A stretch of DNA of 53,582 bases, from the NCBI GenBank assembly GCA_019634975.1, contig JAHCAI010000012.1, positions 71,004 to 124,585 of the forward strand. The letters are read 5' to 3'. Shown piece after piece: positions 12,143-22,557 of the stretch. This DNA is from Burkholderiales bacterium (GTDB lineage: Bacteria; Pseudomonadota; Gammaproteobacteria; Burkholderiales; SG8-41). Under the pieces are notes generated by a model. The model had not been told where the DNA came from, made no database searches, and was given only the letters and a program-made list of their open reading frames with translations. Every line of letters begins with the position of its first letter. The first letter of the stretch is position 1. A program made the translations under genes and the position numbers.

Positions 12143-13218
12143 CGGAAAAGCCTCCACAGCGAGTACACCGAGAGCCGGCGATAGAACATGCCGAGCAGCA
12201 GGAGCAGCATCGCGGCATGCACCCCCCACATCCCGGTTGCGACATCGACCCGGGACTGTGCAATCGATGCCTGCATGATCGACAGCAGGTTGCTGTAGAT
12301 CATGTACACCAGTATCGCGAGCACGAGGTTCATCGACCTGCCGGCGCGCGGATTGACGAAGGACAGCGGAATGGCAAGCAGGCAGAGCAAAAGGGCGCTC
12401 ACCGGCAATCCGAGGCGCCACGACAGCTCGCCCAGGTTGCGCGGAACCGGGTCACGCAGGAGGTCGATCGTCGAGAGCGTCTTGGTGGTGGGCGCCCGCT
12501 CTGCCGCCTCCCCGGTCTCGATGCGCATTGCATAGCGCTCGAACTCGAAAATCTTGTATTCGGGGGATCCCGGCTCGCCCTCGTAGCGCCGCCCGTTGAG
12601 CAGCACCAGGAAACGGTCGCCATTGGCCGCCGTCTCCTGAAATCCGCTTTGCGCCACCATCACGCCATCCTTGCCGTTCTGGCTGGAACTGACAAAGACG
12701 TTGGCGACAAGATTGGATTTGCCCGGGACCTCCTCGACCAGGTACACCCGGTCGGCGCGCCGCGACTCGTGGAATACGCCGGGCGTGACCTGCGCCACGT
12801 CGTCGCGGCTGTCCATCTGCCGCCTGAACTCCTCGGATTTCTCGACGGCCCACGGCGACAGCAGCAGCGACAGCAGTGCAATGGTCAGCACCAGCGGCAC
12901 CGCAAACTTGAGCACCGGGCTGATCCAGCGCGACAGCCCCTGCCCGCAGGAAAACCACACCACCATCTCCGAATCGCGGTAACTGCGCGTGAGCGTCATC
13001 AGCACCGCGATGAACAGGGTCACGGAGAGCAGGATCGGCAGATAGCCGACCAGCGTGAATCCGAGCAGCGCAACAACGCCGGTCGAGGTGATCATGCCGC
13101 TCGCCGCCTGGCCCAGCAGACGCACGAGCTGGGTAGTCACGGAGATTCCCAGCAGCACGAGAAAGGTGGCCGCCGCCGAGGTCGCCAGTTCGCGCAGCAG
13201 GGCCTGCCGGAAAATCAT
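12139..13218 (-). CDS. lptF: LPS export ABC transporter permease LptF
   Basis: LptF partners LptG in lipopolysaccharide export. The start MIFRQALLRELATSAAATFLVL is the typical family N-terminus, so an ATG 45 bases upstream was not used; the protein is then 359 residues. Helices at the N-terminus and C-terminus (LSWRLGLPVSALLLCLLAIPLSF; MNLVLAILVYMIYSNLL) flank a periplasmic domain. The gene is divergent from pepA, an arrangement conserved in many proteobacteria, with about 180 bases between the two starts that must hold promoters for both sides. Confidence 0.95.
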   Translation of the reverse strand: MIFRQALLRELATSAAATFLVLLGISVTTQLVRLLGQAASGMITSTGVVALLGFTLVGYLPILLSVTLFIAVLMTLTRSYRDSEMVVWFSCGQGLSRWISPVLKFAVPLVLTIALLSLLLSPWAVEKSEEFRRQMDSRDDVAQVTPGVFHESRRADRVYLVEEVPGKSNLVANVFVSSSQNGKDGVMVAQSGFQETAANGDRFLVLLNGRRYEGEPGSPEYKIFEFERYAMRIETGEAAERAPTTKTLSTIDLLRDPVPRNLGELSWRLGLPVSALLLCLLAIPLSFVNPRAGRSMNLVLAILVYMIYSNLLSIMQASIAQSRVDVATGMWGVHAAMLLLLLGMFYRRLSVYSLWRLFR

Positions 13219-13399
13219 CCCGGCATTTTGCTTTTTGAGGGGAACGCGCAGATAATCAATCAACGATGTCGTACGCCGGTGTGTTGCCGAGCCTGTACCC
13301 GCCGGGCGCCGGCACAGGCATCATCGCCGGATCCGTACCGCAACGGCCGCCAATCAAATCATCCACTGACAAGCACGTGATGCGCACAGGAGTTGACGC

Positions 13400-14893
13400 G
13401 TGGAATTTAGCATAAAACCCCTCTCACCGGGCCGCAATGCCTGCGGCTGCACCGTGGCCGGCGTCTACGCCGGCAGGAAGCTGAGCGAGGCCGCAAGCGC
13501 CCTCGACCGCGCCGCCAAGGGTTACCTGCGAAGGGTGCTCGAACGCGGTGACATGGAGGGCAGGCTGGGCAGCACCCTGCTGCTGCACGACGTGCCGGGG
13601 ATCAGCAGCGCGCGGGTCCTGCTGGTGGGGCTTGGCCCCCAGGACGGGTTCGGCGAAAAGCAGTTCCCGCGCGCGGTCTCGGCCGCCGTCGGGGCGCTCG
13701 CAGGCACCGGCACCGCGGATGCGGAACTCCACCTCGCGGAACTGCCCGCGGGCCGGCGTGACATCGGGTGGCGGATGATGCAGGCCGCCTGCGCCGCCCG
13801 CACAGCGGTCTACCGTTTCCGGCAGCTGAAGAGCAAGCCGGAGAATGAGCTTCCCGCGCTGCGCCGCGTGGTCCTCTCCGTGAAGACGCAAAAGGACGCT
13901 AAAGCCGCCGCCAGCGGCCTTGCGCGAGGTCTCGCCCTGGCCCATGGCATCAGCCTTGCCCGTGACCTCGGCAATCTGCCCGGCAACGTCTGCACGCCTT
14001 CCTACCTCGCCGACCGCGCGCGCGACCTCGCCAAGCATTACCGGATGAAGATCCAGGTGCTGGAGCGCGCCGACATGGCCAGACTCGGCATGAACACCCT
14101 GCTGTCAGTGGCCGCAGGCAGCAGCCAGCCCCCGAAACTGATTGTCCTCGAATACCGCGCCGGGCCGAAGACCGGCAAGCCCGTCGTGCTGGTCGGCAAG
14201 GGCGTCACGTTTGACACCGGCGGCATATCCCTGAAACCGGCGCCGGAAATGGACGAAATGAAGTTCGACATGAGCGGTGCCGGCAGCGTGCTCGGCACCC
14301 TGAAGGCGGTCGCCGAAATGAAACTGCCGGTCAATGTCGTCGGCATCATCCCCGCCACCGAAAACATGCCCGGCGGCCGTGCCACCAAGCCCGGCGACAT
14401 CGTCACCAGCATGTCCGGCCAGACCGTCGAAATCCTCAACACCGACGCCGAGGGCCGCCTGATCCTCTGCGACGCGCTGACCTATGCCGAGCGCTACCAG
14501 CCGGCCGCGGTGATCGACATCGCGACGCTGACGGGGGCCTGCGTGATCGCGCTGGGCCATGTCGTCAGCGGCCTTTTCGCCAACGACGATGCGCTCGCGC
14601 GCGAGGTGCTGGCGGCCGGCGAATCATCCGGCGACCGCGCCTGGCACCTGCCGCTGCATGAGGAATACCAGGAACAGCTGGCGAGCAACTTCGCCGACTT
14701 TGCCAATATCGGCGGCCGCCCCGCCGGCGCCGTGACCGCGGCCTGTTTCCTGTCGCGCTTCACCAAGAAGTACAAATGGGCGCACCTTGACGTCGCCGGA
14801 ACCGCCTGGAAATCGGGCAAGGAAAAAGGCTCAACCGGACGGCCGGTGCCGCTGCTGACCCAGTTCCTGATCGGGCGCGCCGGCAAGCGCTGA
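13400..14893 (+). CDS. pepA: Leucyl aminopeptidase (cytosol aminopeptidase, M17)
   Basis: This 497-residue metallopeptidase removes N-terminal residues from peptides. The GTG start is preceded by AGGAG at a seven-base spacing, and the N-terminus [10 protein letters not shown] agrees with the family. The M17 signature [14 protein letters not shown] is present. Metal and active-site residues are visible in [17 protein letters not shown] (Lys and Asp) and [11 protein letters not shown]. In E. coli PepA also binds DNA in Xer recombination and carAB control. It heads the rightward pepA-holC-valS run, a common proteobacterial order. Confidence 0.96.
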   Translation: MEFSIKPLSPGRNACGCTVAGVYAGRKLSEAASALDRAAKGYLRRVLERGDMEGRLGSTLLLHDVPGISSARVLLVGLGPQDGFGEKQFPRAVSAAVGALAGTGTADAELHLAELPAGRRDIGWRMMQAACAARTAVYRFRQLKSKPENELPALRRVVLSVKTQKDAKAAASGLARGLALAHGISLARDLGNLPGNVCTPSYLADRARDLAKHYRMKIQVLERADMARLGMNTLLSVAAGSSQPPKLIVLEYRAGPKTGKPVVLVGKGVTFDTGGISLKPAPEMDEMKFDMSGAGSVLGTLKAVAEMKLPVNVVGIIPATENMPGGRATKPGDIVTSMSGQTVEILNTDAEGRLILCDALTYAERYQPAAVIDIATLTGACVIALGHVVSGLFANDDALAREVLAAGESSGDRAWHLPLHEEYQEQLASNFADFANIGGRPAGAVTAACFLSRFTKKYKWAHLDVAGTAWKSGKEKGSTGRPVPLLTQFLIGRAGKR

Positions 14894-14910
14894 CGCCGTA
14901 ATCGGGACCG

Positions 14911-15345
14911 ATGACGCAGATCGATTTTTACACCCAGGCCGCGGACCGCCTGCATACCACCTGCAGGCTAGTCGCCAAGGCGCGCAGCCATGGTCTGCGC
15001 GTCACCGTCTACTGCCCGGACCGCGACCTCGCCGGAAAACTCGACCGCCTGCTGTGGACGGTGCCGGCGACCGGCTTCCTGCCGCACTGCGCGCCCGATG
15101 ACCCGCTGGCGGCGGTGACGCCGGTGCTGATTGACGGCAGCGGCCTCACACAGCTGCATGACGAATTGCTGATCAACCTGCACGCGGAATGGCCCGCTTT
15201 TTTCAGCCGCTACCACCGGCTCGCCGAAATCGTCGGCATCGATGACAACGACCGCGCCCTCGCGCGCGAACGCTACCGGTTCTATCGCGACCGCGGCTAC
15301 GCGATCCGCACCCACGACCTGTCGGCCGCATCTGCCAGGCCCTGA
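14911..15345 (+). CDS. holC: DNA polymerase III subunit chi
   Basis: This 144-residue chi subunit of the clamp-loader complex contacts single-strand binding protein during replication. The N-terminus TQIDFYTQAADRLHTTCRLV and the segments LDRLLWTVPATGFLPHC and PVLIDG match the family, as does the gene order pepA-holC-valS. It begins 17 bases after pepA. Confidence 0.93.
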   Translation: MTQIDFYTQAADRLHTTCRLVAKARSHGLRVTVYCPDRDLAGKLDRLLWTVPATGFLPHCAPDDPLAAVTPVLIDGSGLTQLHDELLINLHAEWPAFFSRYHRLAEIVGIDDNDRALARERYRFYRDRGYAIRTHDLSAASARP

Positions 15346-15397
15346 TCTCCGGCCCGGTTGAGCACGCCGCCGCCCCTCCGTTACCATCAGTCCCGCC

Positions 15398-15937
15398 ATG
15401 GCCGACAACCCGATCCCGGATGATGACGCAGCAGACGTGTTGCGCCGGGCCGACGCGCTGCTGAGCAGGCACCGCCGCGCCCCTGTGCAGACGCCGCCCG
15501 CCGCCGAGGGGGGGGGCGGTGCCGGCATTCCGACGCTGACCGACGTCGTCATCGAGGGCGAGGTGATGCCCCGCGCGGAAGCACCGAAACCGGCGGCGCC
15601 CGCCGAGAACCGGCCCGCCGGCGGCGAGGTGGTGTCGCGGGTGCAGGCACAGAACATCGAACATGCGGTCTACATCAAGCTCAAGCGCAGCCTCGACGAC
15701 CAGATCGCCGGCGTGGTCCACGAGCGCTTCCTGCCGGAGATCGGCAACGCGCTGGAACAGGCGCTGAGCCGCGTTGCCGGCGAACTCAAGGCAGGCATCG
15801 CCGACATGGTGCGCACGTCGGTGGCCGAAACCCTGCAATCGCAGCTGAAGCAGCTGCGGGCGCCGGAACCGGGAGGTGGGTCCGGTATAATCGCGGCCGC
15901 TGCAGCACCTGCCACGACGCCTCCCGCACCGCCATCC
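15398..15937 (+). CDS. DUF2486-like segment, continuous in frame with valS
   Basis: About 180 codons precede the canonical ValS start in the same frame with no stop between them. The segment begins [21 protein letters not shown], has a Pro/Ala-rich linker, then a helical part ([19 protein letters not shown] and [20 protein letters not shown]). It resembles the DUF2486 proteins whose gene lies immediately upstream of valS in betaproteobacteria. There it is a separate gene; here it could be a true fusion, or its stop codon may have been lost. The function of DUF2486 is unknown. A TATAAT (15886-15891) inside its 3' end could serve a valS promoter, though no good -35 box accompanies it. Confidence 0.65.
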
Positions 15938-18697
15938 ATGGAACTGCCGAAAAGTTTTGAGCCCGCGACCATCGAGTCGCGCTGGTATCCGCTGTGGGAA
16001 GACAGCGGCTATTTCAAGGCCGGCCTCGACGCCGCCAATCCCCGGTCCTACTGCATCCAGCTGCCGCCGCCCAACGTCACCGGCGTGCTGCACATGGGCC
16101 ACGCCTTTAACCAGACCATCATGGACGGCCTGACCCGCTATCACCGGATGAGCGGCTGCAACACGCTGTGGCAGCCGGGAACGGACCACGCCGGCATCGC
16201 CACCGAAATGGTGGTGACGCGGCAACTTGAACAGCAGGGCCAGTCGCGCAACGCGCTCGGCCGCGAGGAATTCATCAAGCGGGTATGGGCCTGGAAGGAG
16301 GAGTCGGGCTCGACCATCACACGGCAGATGCGGCGGCTGGGCGCTTCCTGCGACTGGTCGCGCGAGCGCTTCACGATGGACGAACCGCTGGCGAAGCTGG
16401 TCACCCACACCTTCGTCAAACTCTACCGCGACGGCCTGATCTATCGCGGCGTGCGCCTGTCGAACTGGGACCCGGTGCTGCACACCGTCATCTCGGATCT
16501 CGAAGTGCAGGCCGAGGAGGAAGACGGCAAGCTGTGGCAGATCCGCTATCCGCTCGCTGATGGCAGCGGCCACCTGACGGTCGCCACCACCCGCCCCGAA
16601 ACCATGCTCGGCGACGCCGCGGTCGCGGTGCATCCCGAGGACGAGCGTTACCGCAGCCTGGTCGGCCGCCAGGTGATCCTGCCGCTGACCGGCCGCACGA
16701 TCCCGGTGATCGCCGACGACTATGTCGACAAGGCCTTCGGCACCGGCTGTGTGAAGATCACCCCGGCCCACGACTTCAACGACTACCAGGTCGGCCAGCG
16801 CCACAACCTGCCGCAGATCAACATCTTCACCCTCGACGCCGCGGTCAACGACAACGCGCCGGAAAAGTACCGCGGCCTCGACCGTTACGTCGCGCGCGAG
16901 CGCATCGTCGCCGACCTCAAGGCCCAGGGCCTGCTCGAATCCGAGAAGCCGCACCGCATGGTGGTGCCGCGCGGCGACCGCACCGGTGTGGTCATCGAAC
17001 CGATGCTCACCAGCCAATGGTTTGTCAGAATGGAGCCGCTGGCCAGGCTCGGTCTCGAGGCGGTCGCCGCGGGCGAAGTGAAGCTCTTTCCCGAGCAGTG
17101 GGTCAACACCTACAACCACTGGCTCAACAACATCCAGGACTGGTGCATCTCGCGCCAGCTGTGGTGGGGCCACCGCGTTCCCGCCTGGCACGACGAAGCC
17201 GGCAACATCTACGTTGCCCACGATGAAGCCGAAGCTCGCGAGCTGGCCGGCGGCAAGACACTGAAGCAGGACCCCGACGTGCTCGACACCTGGTTCTCGT
17301 CGCAGCTGTGGTGCTTCTCGACGCTGGACTGGACCCCGGAGTGGCCGCAGAAATCGAACCCCGCGCTTGATCTCTACTTGCCCTCCTCGGTGCTGGTCAC
17401 CGGCTTCGACATCATCTTCTTCTGGGTCGCGCGCATGGTGATGATCACCAAGTACATGACCGGGAAAGTGCCCTTCCGTCATGTCTACGTGCACGGCCTG
17501 GTGCGGGATGCCGAGGGCCAGAAGATGTCCAAGTCCAAGGGCAACACGCTGGACCCGCTGGACCTGATCGACGGCATCGATCTCGAGTCGCTGGTCGCGA
17601 AGCGCACCGCCGGCCTGATGAACCCGAAGCAGGCGGAGGCCATCGCCAGGCGCACCCGTGCCGAGTTCCCCGACGGCATACCCGCCTACGGCACCGACGC
17701 CCTGCGCTTCACCTTCGCCAGCCTCGCCAGCCTCGGCCGCGACATCAAGTTCGACCAGAAGCGCTGCGAGGGTTACCGCAACTTCTGCAACAAGCTGTGG
17801 AACGCCACCCGCTACGTGCTGATGAACTGCGAGGGCAAGGACACCGGCCTCGATGCCGGCGCCCCGGCCGAGCTCTCGGTTGCCGACCGCTGGATGGTGA
17901 GCCGCCTGCAGCGTGCCGAAGCCGAAGCGCAGCAGGCCTATGCCGATTACCGCTTCGACAACCTCGCGCGCACGATCTACGAGCTGGTGTGGGACGAGTA
18001 CTGCGACTGGTACCTCGAGCTTGCCAAGGTGCAGCTTGCCGGCGGCGGCGAAGAGCAATGCCGCGGCACCCGGCGCACTCTGGTGCGAGTGCTGGAAACC
18101 ATCCTGCGCCTTGCCCACCCGGTGATTCCCTTCATCACCGAGGAGCTGTGGCAGAAAGTCGGCCCACTTGCCGGCAAGAGCGGACCCAGCATCATGCTGC
18201 AGAAATACCCGCTGCCGGAGCCCGCGAAAATCGACGCCGCGGCCGAAGCCGACATCGACCTGCTGAAACAGCTGGTCTCTGCCTGCCGCACGCTGCGCGG
18301 AGAGATGAATGTCGCGCCGGCCCAGAAGCTGCCCCTGCTCGTGCAGGGAGACGCAGCCCGCGTGCGTGCCTGGTCGCCGTACCTGGTGGCGCTGGCCCGG
18401 CTTTCGGAAGTCATGGTTGTCGCCGAACTGCCGGCGGTCGATGCCCCGGTGTCCATCGTCGGCGATTTCAAGCTGATGCTGAAAGTCGAGATCGACGTCG
18501 CCGCCGAGCGCGAGCGTCTTGCGAAGGAGATCGCCAAGCTGGAGGCGGAAACCGCGAAAGCGCTGGGCAAGCTCGCCAACGAGAGCTTCGTCGCCAAGGC
18601 GCCGCCGCTGGTCGTGGCCCAGGAGAAGGAACGCCTCGCGCGTTTCTCGGCCACGCTCGAACAGATGCGCGCCCAGCTCGCCAAGCTCGGCAACTGA
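15938..18697 (+). CDS. valS: Valyl-tRNA synthetase
   Basis: This class Ia synthetase charges tRNA-Val. From the ATG at 15938 it is 919 residues, the normal length. The HIGH-type motif lies in [17 protein letters not shown], the editing domain includes [10 protein letters not shown], and the KMSKS motif is [12 protein letters not shown]-terminal coiled coil ([20 protein letters not shown]) is present. The open frame extends 540 bases further upstream through a DUF2486-like segment, so the product may be a 1099-residue fusion. The ATG at 15938 is preferred because the family begins with [19 protein letters not shown]. Confidence 0.96.
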   Translation: MELPKSFEPATIESRWYPLWEDSGYFKAGLDAANPRSYCIQLPPPNVTGVLHMGHAFNQTIMDGLTRYHRMSGCNTLWQPGTDHAGIATEMVVTRQLEQQGQSRNALGREEFIKRVWAWKEESGSTITRQMRRLGASCDWSRERFTMDEPLAKLVTHTFVKLYRDGLIYRGVRLSNWDPVLHTVISDLEVQAEEEDGKLWQIRYPLADGSGHLTVATTRPETMLGDAAVAVHPEDERYRSLVGRQVILPLTGRTIPVIADDYVDKAFGTGCVKITPAHDFNDYQVGQRHNLPQINIFTLDAAVNDNAPEKYRGLDRYVARERIVADLKAQGLLESEKPHRMVVPRGDRTGVVIEPMLTSQWFVRMEPLARLGLEAVAAGEVKLFPEQWVNTYNHWLNNIQDWCISRQLWWGHRVPAWHDEAGNIYVAHDEAEARELAGGKTLKQDPDVLDTWFSSQLWCFSTLDWTPEWPQKSNPALDLYLPSSVLVTGFDIIFFWVARMVMITKYMTGKVPFRHVYVHGLVRDAEGQKMSKSKGNTLDPLDLIDGIDLESLVAKRTAGLMNPKQAEAIARRTRAEFPDGIPAYGTDALRFTFASLASLGRDIKFDQKRCEGYRNFCNKLWNATRYVLMNCEGKDTGLDAGAPAELSVADRWMVSRLQRAEAEAQQAYADYRFDNLARTIYELVWDEYCDWYLELAKVQLAGGGEEQCRGTRRTLVRVLETILRLAHPVIPFITEELWQKVGPLAGKSGPSIMLQKYPLPEPAKIDAAAEADIDLLKQLVSACRTLRGEMNVAPAQKLPLLVQGDAARVRAWSPYLVALARLSEVMVVAELPAVDAPVSIVGDFKLMLKVEIDVAAERERLAKEIAKLEAETAKALGKLANESFVAKAPPLVVAQEKERLARFSATLEQMRAQLAKLGN

Positions 18698-18725
18698 CCG
18701 CCATCCCGCGCGGGGACGCGGCACC

Positions 18726-19970
18726 ATGGACTTCAAGCACACGCTGCGGGCATTGCGCCACCGCAACTATCGCCTGTTCTTCTGCGGCCAGACGCTGTCG
18801 ATCATCGGCAACTGGGTGCAGCAGATTGCCATGGCCTGGCTGGTCTATCGCCTGACCGAGTCCGCCTGGCTGCTCGGCGTCACCGGTTTTGCCGGACAGA
18901 TCGCCATCCTGGTGCTGGCGCCCTTCGGCGGCCTGTGGGCCGACCGCTTCGACCGTTACAAACTGCTGCTGCTCACCCAGGCGCTCTCCGCGGTGCCGCC
19001 GCTGGTGCTGGCGCTGCTCGCCTATACCGGCCTGATCGAAGTCTGGCATGTCGTGGTGATGGCGCTGCTTGCCGGCATCATCAACGCCATCGACACGCCG
19101 ATCCGGCTGACCTTCACCAGTGAAATGGTGGCGCGAGAGGACCTGCCCAGCGCGATCGCGATGAACGCCCTGATGCAGAACGCCGGCCGCATGATCGGCC
19201 CCACGGTCGCGGGCGGCCTGCTTGCGGTGTCCACCGAGGCCTTCTGTTTTGTCGTCAATGCCCTGAGCAAGGCTTTCATTGTCGGCACGGTGCTGGCGAT
19301 GACGATTGCCCCGCGCAGGCTGACCCCCACCGGCGAATCGCCGTGGCGCCAGCTGCGCGAAGGCGTGCTGTATGCCTGGGCGCTGGTTCCCGTGCGCTGG
19401 CTGCTGCCGATGGTGGCCGTGGTCAGCTTCATGGTCACGCCGTACCAGACCCTGATGCCGATTTTTGCCGCCGAAGTGTTCGAAGGCGGCGCCGGCCTGC
19501 TCGGCTTCCTGATGGCTGCCGCCGGCTGCGGCGGCGTCATCGGCATGCTTGCGCTGGCTTCGCGCCGGGACGTGCGGGGACTGACACGCTGGATCGCCGC
19601 GGCCTCGCTCGCATCCGGCATCAGCGTCACCGTGTTTGCGCTCTCGCCGTGGCTGCCGCTGTCGCTCGCCGCCATCGCCGTTACCGGATTCGGCGTCGTC
19701 GTCAACGGCATGTCGGTCAGCACCATGATCCAGACCATCGTCGATGACCGCATGCGCGGCCGCGTGATGGGCCTGTTTTCCATGGCCTTCCTCGGCATGT
19801 TCCCCATCGGCAGCCTCGCCGGCGGCGCGCTGGCGGAAGTCATTGGCGCGCCGGCGACGCTCGCCTGCGGCGGCGTGTGCTGCACGCTGGCCGCGCTGCT
19901 GCTGTGGCGGCGCATGCCGGCGCTGCGTGCCGCCTTGCGGCCGATATACCAGAAACTGAAAATAATATAA
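18726..19970 (+). CDS. MFS transporter, enterobactin-exporter (EntS)-like family
   Basis: This 414-residue major-facilitator protein has about 12 hydrophobic helices. It starts MDFKHTLRALRHRNYRLFF followed by CGQTLSIIGNWVQQIAMAWL, typical of the MFS_3/EntS-like exporters that move small molecules out of the cell using proton gradients. FGGLWADRFDRYKLLLL carries the loop 2-3 motif A. The substrate is unknown. The ATG lies 28 bases after valS. The last residues (YQKLKII) and the stop codon are formed by an AT-rich repeated motif. Confidence 0.88.
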   Translation: MDFKHTLRALRHRNYRLFFCGQTLSIIGNWVQQIAMAWLVYRLTESAWLLGVTGFAGQIAILVLAPFGGLWADRFDRYKLLLLTQALSAVPPLVLALLAYTGLIEVWHVVVMALLAGIINAIDTPIRLTFTSEMVAREDLPSAIAMNALMQNAGRMIGPTVAGGLLAVSTEAFCFVVNALSKAFIVGTVLAMTIAPRRLTPTGESPWRQLREGVLYAWALVPVRWLLPMVAVVSFMVTPYQTLMPIFAAEVFEGGAGLLGFLMAAAGCGGVIGMLALASRRDVRGLTRWIAAASLASGISVTVFALSPWLPLSLAAIAVTGFGVVVNGMSVSTMIQTIVDDRMRGRVMGLFSMAFLGMFPIGSLAGGALAEVIGAPATLACGGVCCTLAALLLWRRMPALRAALRPIYQKLKII

Positions 19971-19986
19971 TAAAAACAAATACTTA
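19969..19986 (+). repeat. AT-rich junction motif, site 2
   Basis: AATAAAAACAAATACTTA differs from the motif consensus at one base. Its first two bases belong to the MFS stop codon, and it lies 42 bases before the DUF4126 gene. Confidence 0.7.
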
Positions 19987-20028
19987 CATTTATCGGTCGA
20001 AGGGCTCTGGCGCTGCTAGACTCATTGC

Positions 20029-20628
20029 ATGGATCCGCTGACCCTCTCCCTGATCACCGGCCTCGGCTGGACCAGCGGCCTGCGTTTCTACGCGGTGGTG
20101 TTCTGCCTCGGTCTGCTGCATCGCTCGGGCCTGTATGCGCTGCCCGGCGATCTCGAGCTTCTCTCCCATCCCTGGGTCATCGGTATCTCGGGGCTGCTGG
20201 TCCTTACCGAGTTCTTCGCCGACAAGGTGCCGGGCGTCGACACGCTGTGGGATGCGCTGCATACCTTCATCCGCATTCCCGGCGGCGCGCTGCTCGCCGC
20301 CGCCGCGGTGGCCGGCGGCGACCCGGGCCTGGCATGGGCAGCGGCACTGCTTGGAGGGACCGCGGCAGCCGGCGCACACTTCGCCAAGTCCGGCAGCCGC
20401 GCGCTGATCAACAGCTCTCCGGAACCCTTCAGCAACTGGCTCGCCTCATTCACCGAGGACACCTTGGCACTGGGGGCGCTGTGGCTGGCGTTCAAATACC
20501 CTCTGCTGTTTCTCGCGCTGTTTGCACTGTTCGCCCTTGCCGCGCTGTGGCTGCTGCCGAAGCTGTGGCGCGGCGTGAAACGCATGGCAATGGCGCTGCG
20601 CGGACTTGCCGGCGCGCCGCAGCGCTGA
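20029..20628 (+). CDS. DUF4126 family membrane protein
   Basis: This 199-residue protein has several hydrophobic segments ([48 protein letters not shown]). The segment ITGLGWTSGLRFYAVVF and later AAGAHFAKSGSRALINSSPEP fit DUF4126, a family of unknown function. It ends five bases from the convergent receiver-like gene at the end of the sHdr operon. Confidence 0.8.
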   Translation: MDPLTLSLITGLGWTSGLRFYAVVFCLGLLHRSGLYALPGDLELLSHPWVIGISGLLVLTEFFADKVPGVDTLWDALHTFIRIPGGALLAAAAVAGGDPGLAWAAALLGGTAAAGAHFAKSGSRALINSSPEPFSNWLASFTEDTLALGALWLAFKYPLLFLALFALFALAALWLLPKLWRGVKRMAMALRGLAGAPQR

Positions 20629-20632
20629 GTTG

Positions 20633-21013
20633 CTACCAGTCGTACTGCGCGCAGAAGAGCTGCATCACCCCGACAGCCTCCTCGCGCCCGAAGAAGCGGT
20701 CGGCCCGTGCCAGCCGCGCCGCGTCACGCAGCGCCGCATCGCCGCCGAGGCAGATGATGGCGATATTCAGCATCAGCTCCCGCCGCAGCGTGTCGATCGC
20801 ATCCAGCGGATCAAACGCCGGATCCTCGAGGTCGAGCAGCAGAAAACGGTACTGCAGGATGTCGGCAAAATCCCCCAGCACCGCGACATCAGAGGCCTGC
20901 CGCAGCCGCCATTGTGCCGGGCATGCCGCCTGCAGCCTTGCGCCGAGGTCCGCATCGCTGCTGAGCAGGATCATCCGGCGCTCGAGCCGCGACGCCACTG
21001 TCGGCTGTGCCAT
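20633..21013 (-). CDS. Receiver-like (pseudo-receiver) domain protein, last gene of the sHdr operon
   Basis: This stand-alone protein of 126 residues has a pattern like a response-regulator receiver domain: a first strand (RRMILLSSDADLGARLQ), a strand ending in acidic residues (FLLLDLEDPAFDPLD), then IAIICLGG and ADRFFGREEAVGVM. The usual phosphoacceptor Asp could be in LLLD. However, the conserved Thr/Ser after strand 4 and the Lys after strand 5 are not seen, so it may not be phosphorylated. There is no output domain. It begins three bases after the FecR-domain gene and closes the operon. The fold assignment is my reading of the pattern, not a firm match. Confidence 0.5.
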   Translation of the reverse strand: MAQPTVASRLERRMILLSSDADLGARLQAACPAQWRLRQASDVAVLGDFADILQYRFLLLDLEDPAFDPLDAIDTLRRELMLNIAIICLGGDAALRDAARLARADRFFGREEAVGVMQLFCAQYDW

Positions 21014-21016
21014 CCT

Positions 21017-21688
21017 TCAGTAACGCATCTCTGGGAAAGGCGGCGAACGGCCGACCAGGCCCTCGATCAGGAAAAGCTCCGCGTCGGTGTGGTTGATCAC
21101 CGGCGCTGCCTCGATCATGTTGGGCATGCCCTTGCCGTAGATGTAGCGCGGCTGGTCATGGTAGCGGGTGCGCACGGTTTCCGCCGATGCCGGGTCATCG
21201 ACGGGTGTGAGCAATGCCTCGCCGTAGCAGGTGCAGGCGTAGGTCCGCTGCGGCTCGATCTCGACATAGATGCCGGTGCCGCGGATGCCGATGGTCGCCG
21301 TGCTGGTGCGGATCTCGCGGCGGGTTCCGGACTCGAAGACCGACAGCAGGCCTCCCGTCAGCACGCGCAGCACGGTCGTTGCCCCGCGCGCTGCCGCAGA
21401 GCCGAACTCGATGCGGCTGTCTGCGCGCACCAGGAAGGCATCGCGCTCGGCGACGAACAGCAGTTCGGCACCCCGTCCGGTGACGATCACGTCGCCCGGC
21501 GCCACCCGCTGGCCGGGCTCCGCCGGTTTGCCGTTGATGCGCACCTCGCCCTTGAAACGGGCCACGCCCGGCGGCAGCGCACCGGCGGCCTGCGCTGCGC
21601 GCAGCCGCAACATGCCGGCCGCAACCGCCGCAGCTGCGGCGCCGCGCAGCCAGTGCCGGCGCCCCCGGCGCAAGGATTCCCCGTCCAT
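21017..21688 (-). CDS. FecR-domain protein with Tat-type signal
   Basis: This 223-residue protein begins MDGESLRRGRRHWLRG followed by an Ala-rich hydrophobic stretch, a twin-arginine-like export signal. The mature part has a FecR-type domain: GDVIVTGRGAELLFVAE, a strand with LRVLTGGLLSVFE, and the signature TIGIRGTGIYVEIE. FecR domains occur in iron-signalling sensors and in stand-alone periplasmic proteins. CTCYGEALLTP has two cysteines. There is no transmembrane sensor architecture and no FecI-type sigma next to it. The start overlaps the stop of the lipoate-ligase-like gene (ATGA), so it is translated from the sHdr operon. Its role in sulfur oxidation is unknown. Confidence 0.8.
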   Translation of the reverse strand: MDGESLRRGRRHWLRGAAAAAVAAGMLRLRAAQAAGALPPGVARFKGEVRINGKPAEPGQRVAPGDVIVTGRGAELLFVAERDAFLVRADSRIEFGSAAARGATTVLRVLTGGLLSVFESGTRREIRTSTATIGIRGTGIYVEIEPQRTYACTCYGEALLTPVDDPASAETVRTRYHDQPRYIYGKGMPNMIEAAPVINHTDAELFLIEGLVGRSPPFPEMRY

Positions 21689-22557
21689 CAGCGCAACTCC
21701 TGATCCAGGTTCATCACCGCGCGTCGTGCAACCATGCCGCGCACCACCAGCTCGCGTACCAGGCAACCATCGCGCCGGTGCTCGACCAGTCGCGATTCGC
21801 GGTTGAGCTTGATGCCGCCGGGCACGCTGCGCCGTCCGGCATCTTCCGCGTCATCGTCGCTTGCGGATTCCTCCGCCGCGATCGCCGCCGTTTCCGCCGC
21901 GGTCAGCACGCCGGCGCGCAGCGTCCAGCCGAAGGCAGCCGCGGCCGCCGCGGCAAAGCGCGCCCGCAGTTCGGCCTCGGCGGGCGGCAGCGCGTGCGCA
22001 GCCCAGTCGGTCAGCGTTGCGGCCAGCCCGGCATCCAGCCACTCGCGGAATCCCGCCGAGCCCGCGACACAGCCGGCAAAGCGCTCGCGCGGAAAACGCA
22101 GCAGGAAGCTCGACGCAAAAACCGCGCAGGCACCGATCGTCGCGGAACCGCTGCCAGCGATCTTGCGGCCGCCAAGCCACAGATCCTCGCCGCGCTGCTC
22201 CACGTCGAGGCCGAAGGTGCGGAAGGTGGTGATGGCAGGCCGCAACCACCAGGCCGCCCACTCCGCGGGTCGCCGCGGCGCCCGGCACAGCGGCACGATG
22301 AACACGTAAACCTGCTGCTGCTCGTCGATCCATACCGTGCCGCCGCCGAGCAGCCGGCGCACCACCGGCACCGCGGGACTTGCCACCAGCTCGCAGGCGG
22401 CACTCTGGGACTGCCCCAGGCAGAGGTGGGCCGGTGCGCGCGCCCACAACAGGACCGGCGCGGCGGCGGGAGTCGCTGCCTGCGCGATGCCGGCATAACT
22501 TGCATGCAGGCGCTGCGGCGTCAGCAAACCGGCGTCAATGAGGCGCGCGGCGGTCAA
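21688..22557 (-). CDS. Second lipoate-protein ligase-like protein (LplA/LipM superfamily)
   Basis: This 289-residue member of the biotin/lipoate A/B ligase superfamily contains RRLLGGGTVWIDEQ, the RRxxGGG substrate-binding motif, and GGRKIAGSGSATIG, with the conserved Lys that contacts the carboxylate of lipoate or octanoate. Between them lie QVYVFIVPL and a helix. The chosen TTG start overlaps the stop of the preceding gene by four bases (TTGA); no ATG is well placed. It is distinct from the sLpl(AB) gene of the same operon. It may transfer lipoate or octanoate, perhaps to one of the two LbpA proteins; this is inference. Low similarity to standard LplA leaves the activity open. Confidence 0.7.
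   Translation of the reverse strand: MTAARLIDAGLLTPQRLHASYAGIAQAATPAAAPVLLWARAPAHLCLGQSQSAACELVASPAVPVVRRLLGGGTVWIDEQQQVYVFIVPLCRAPRRPAEWAAWWLRPAITTFRTFGLDVEQRGEDLWLGGRKIAGSGSATIGACAVFASSFLLRFPRERFAGCVAGSAGFREWLDAGLAATLTDWAAHALPPAEAELRARFAAAAAAAFGWTLRAGVLTAAETAAIAAEESASDDDAEDAGRRSVPGGIKLNRESRLVEHRRDGCLVRELVVRGMVARRAVMNLDQELR

Noticed and set aside
12115..13380. Plus-strand open frame of 421 codons opposite lptF
   Set aside because: Arg/His/Gln-rich shadow of lptF with no recognisable domain.
15203..18766. A minus-strand open frame of 1187 codons opposite holC/valS
   Set aside because: It is antisense to well-supported holC and valS, has low-complexity Arg/Gly/His composition and no family features. 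Long antisense frames are expected in GC-rich coding DNA.
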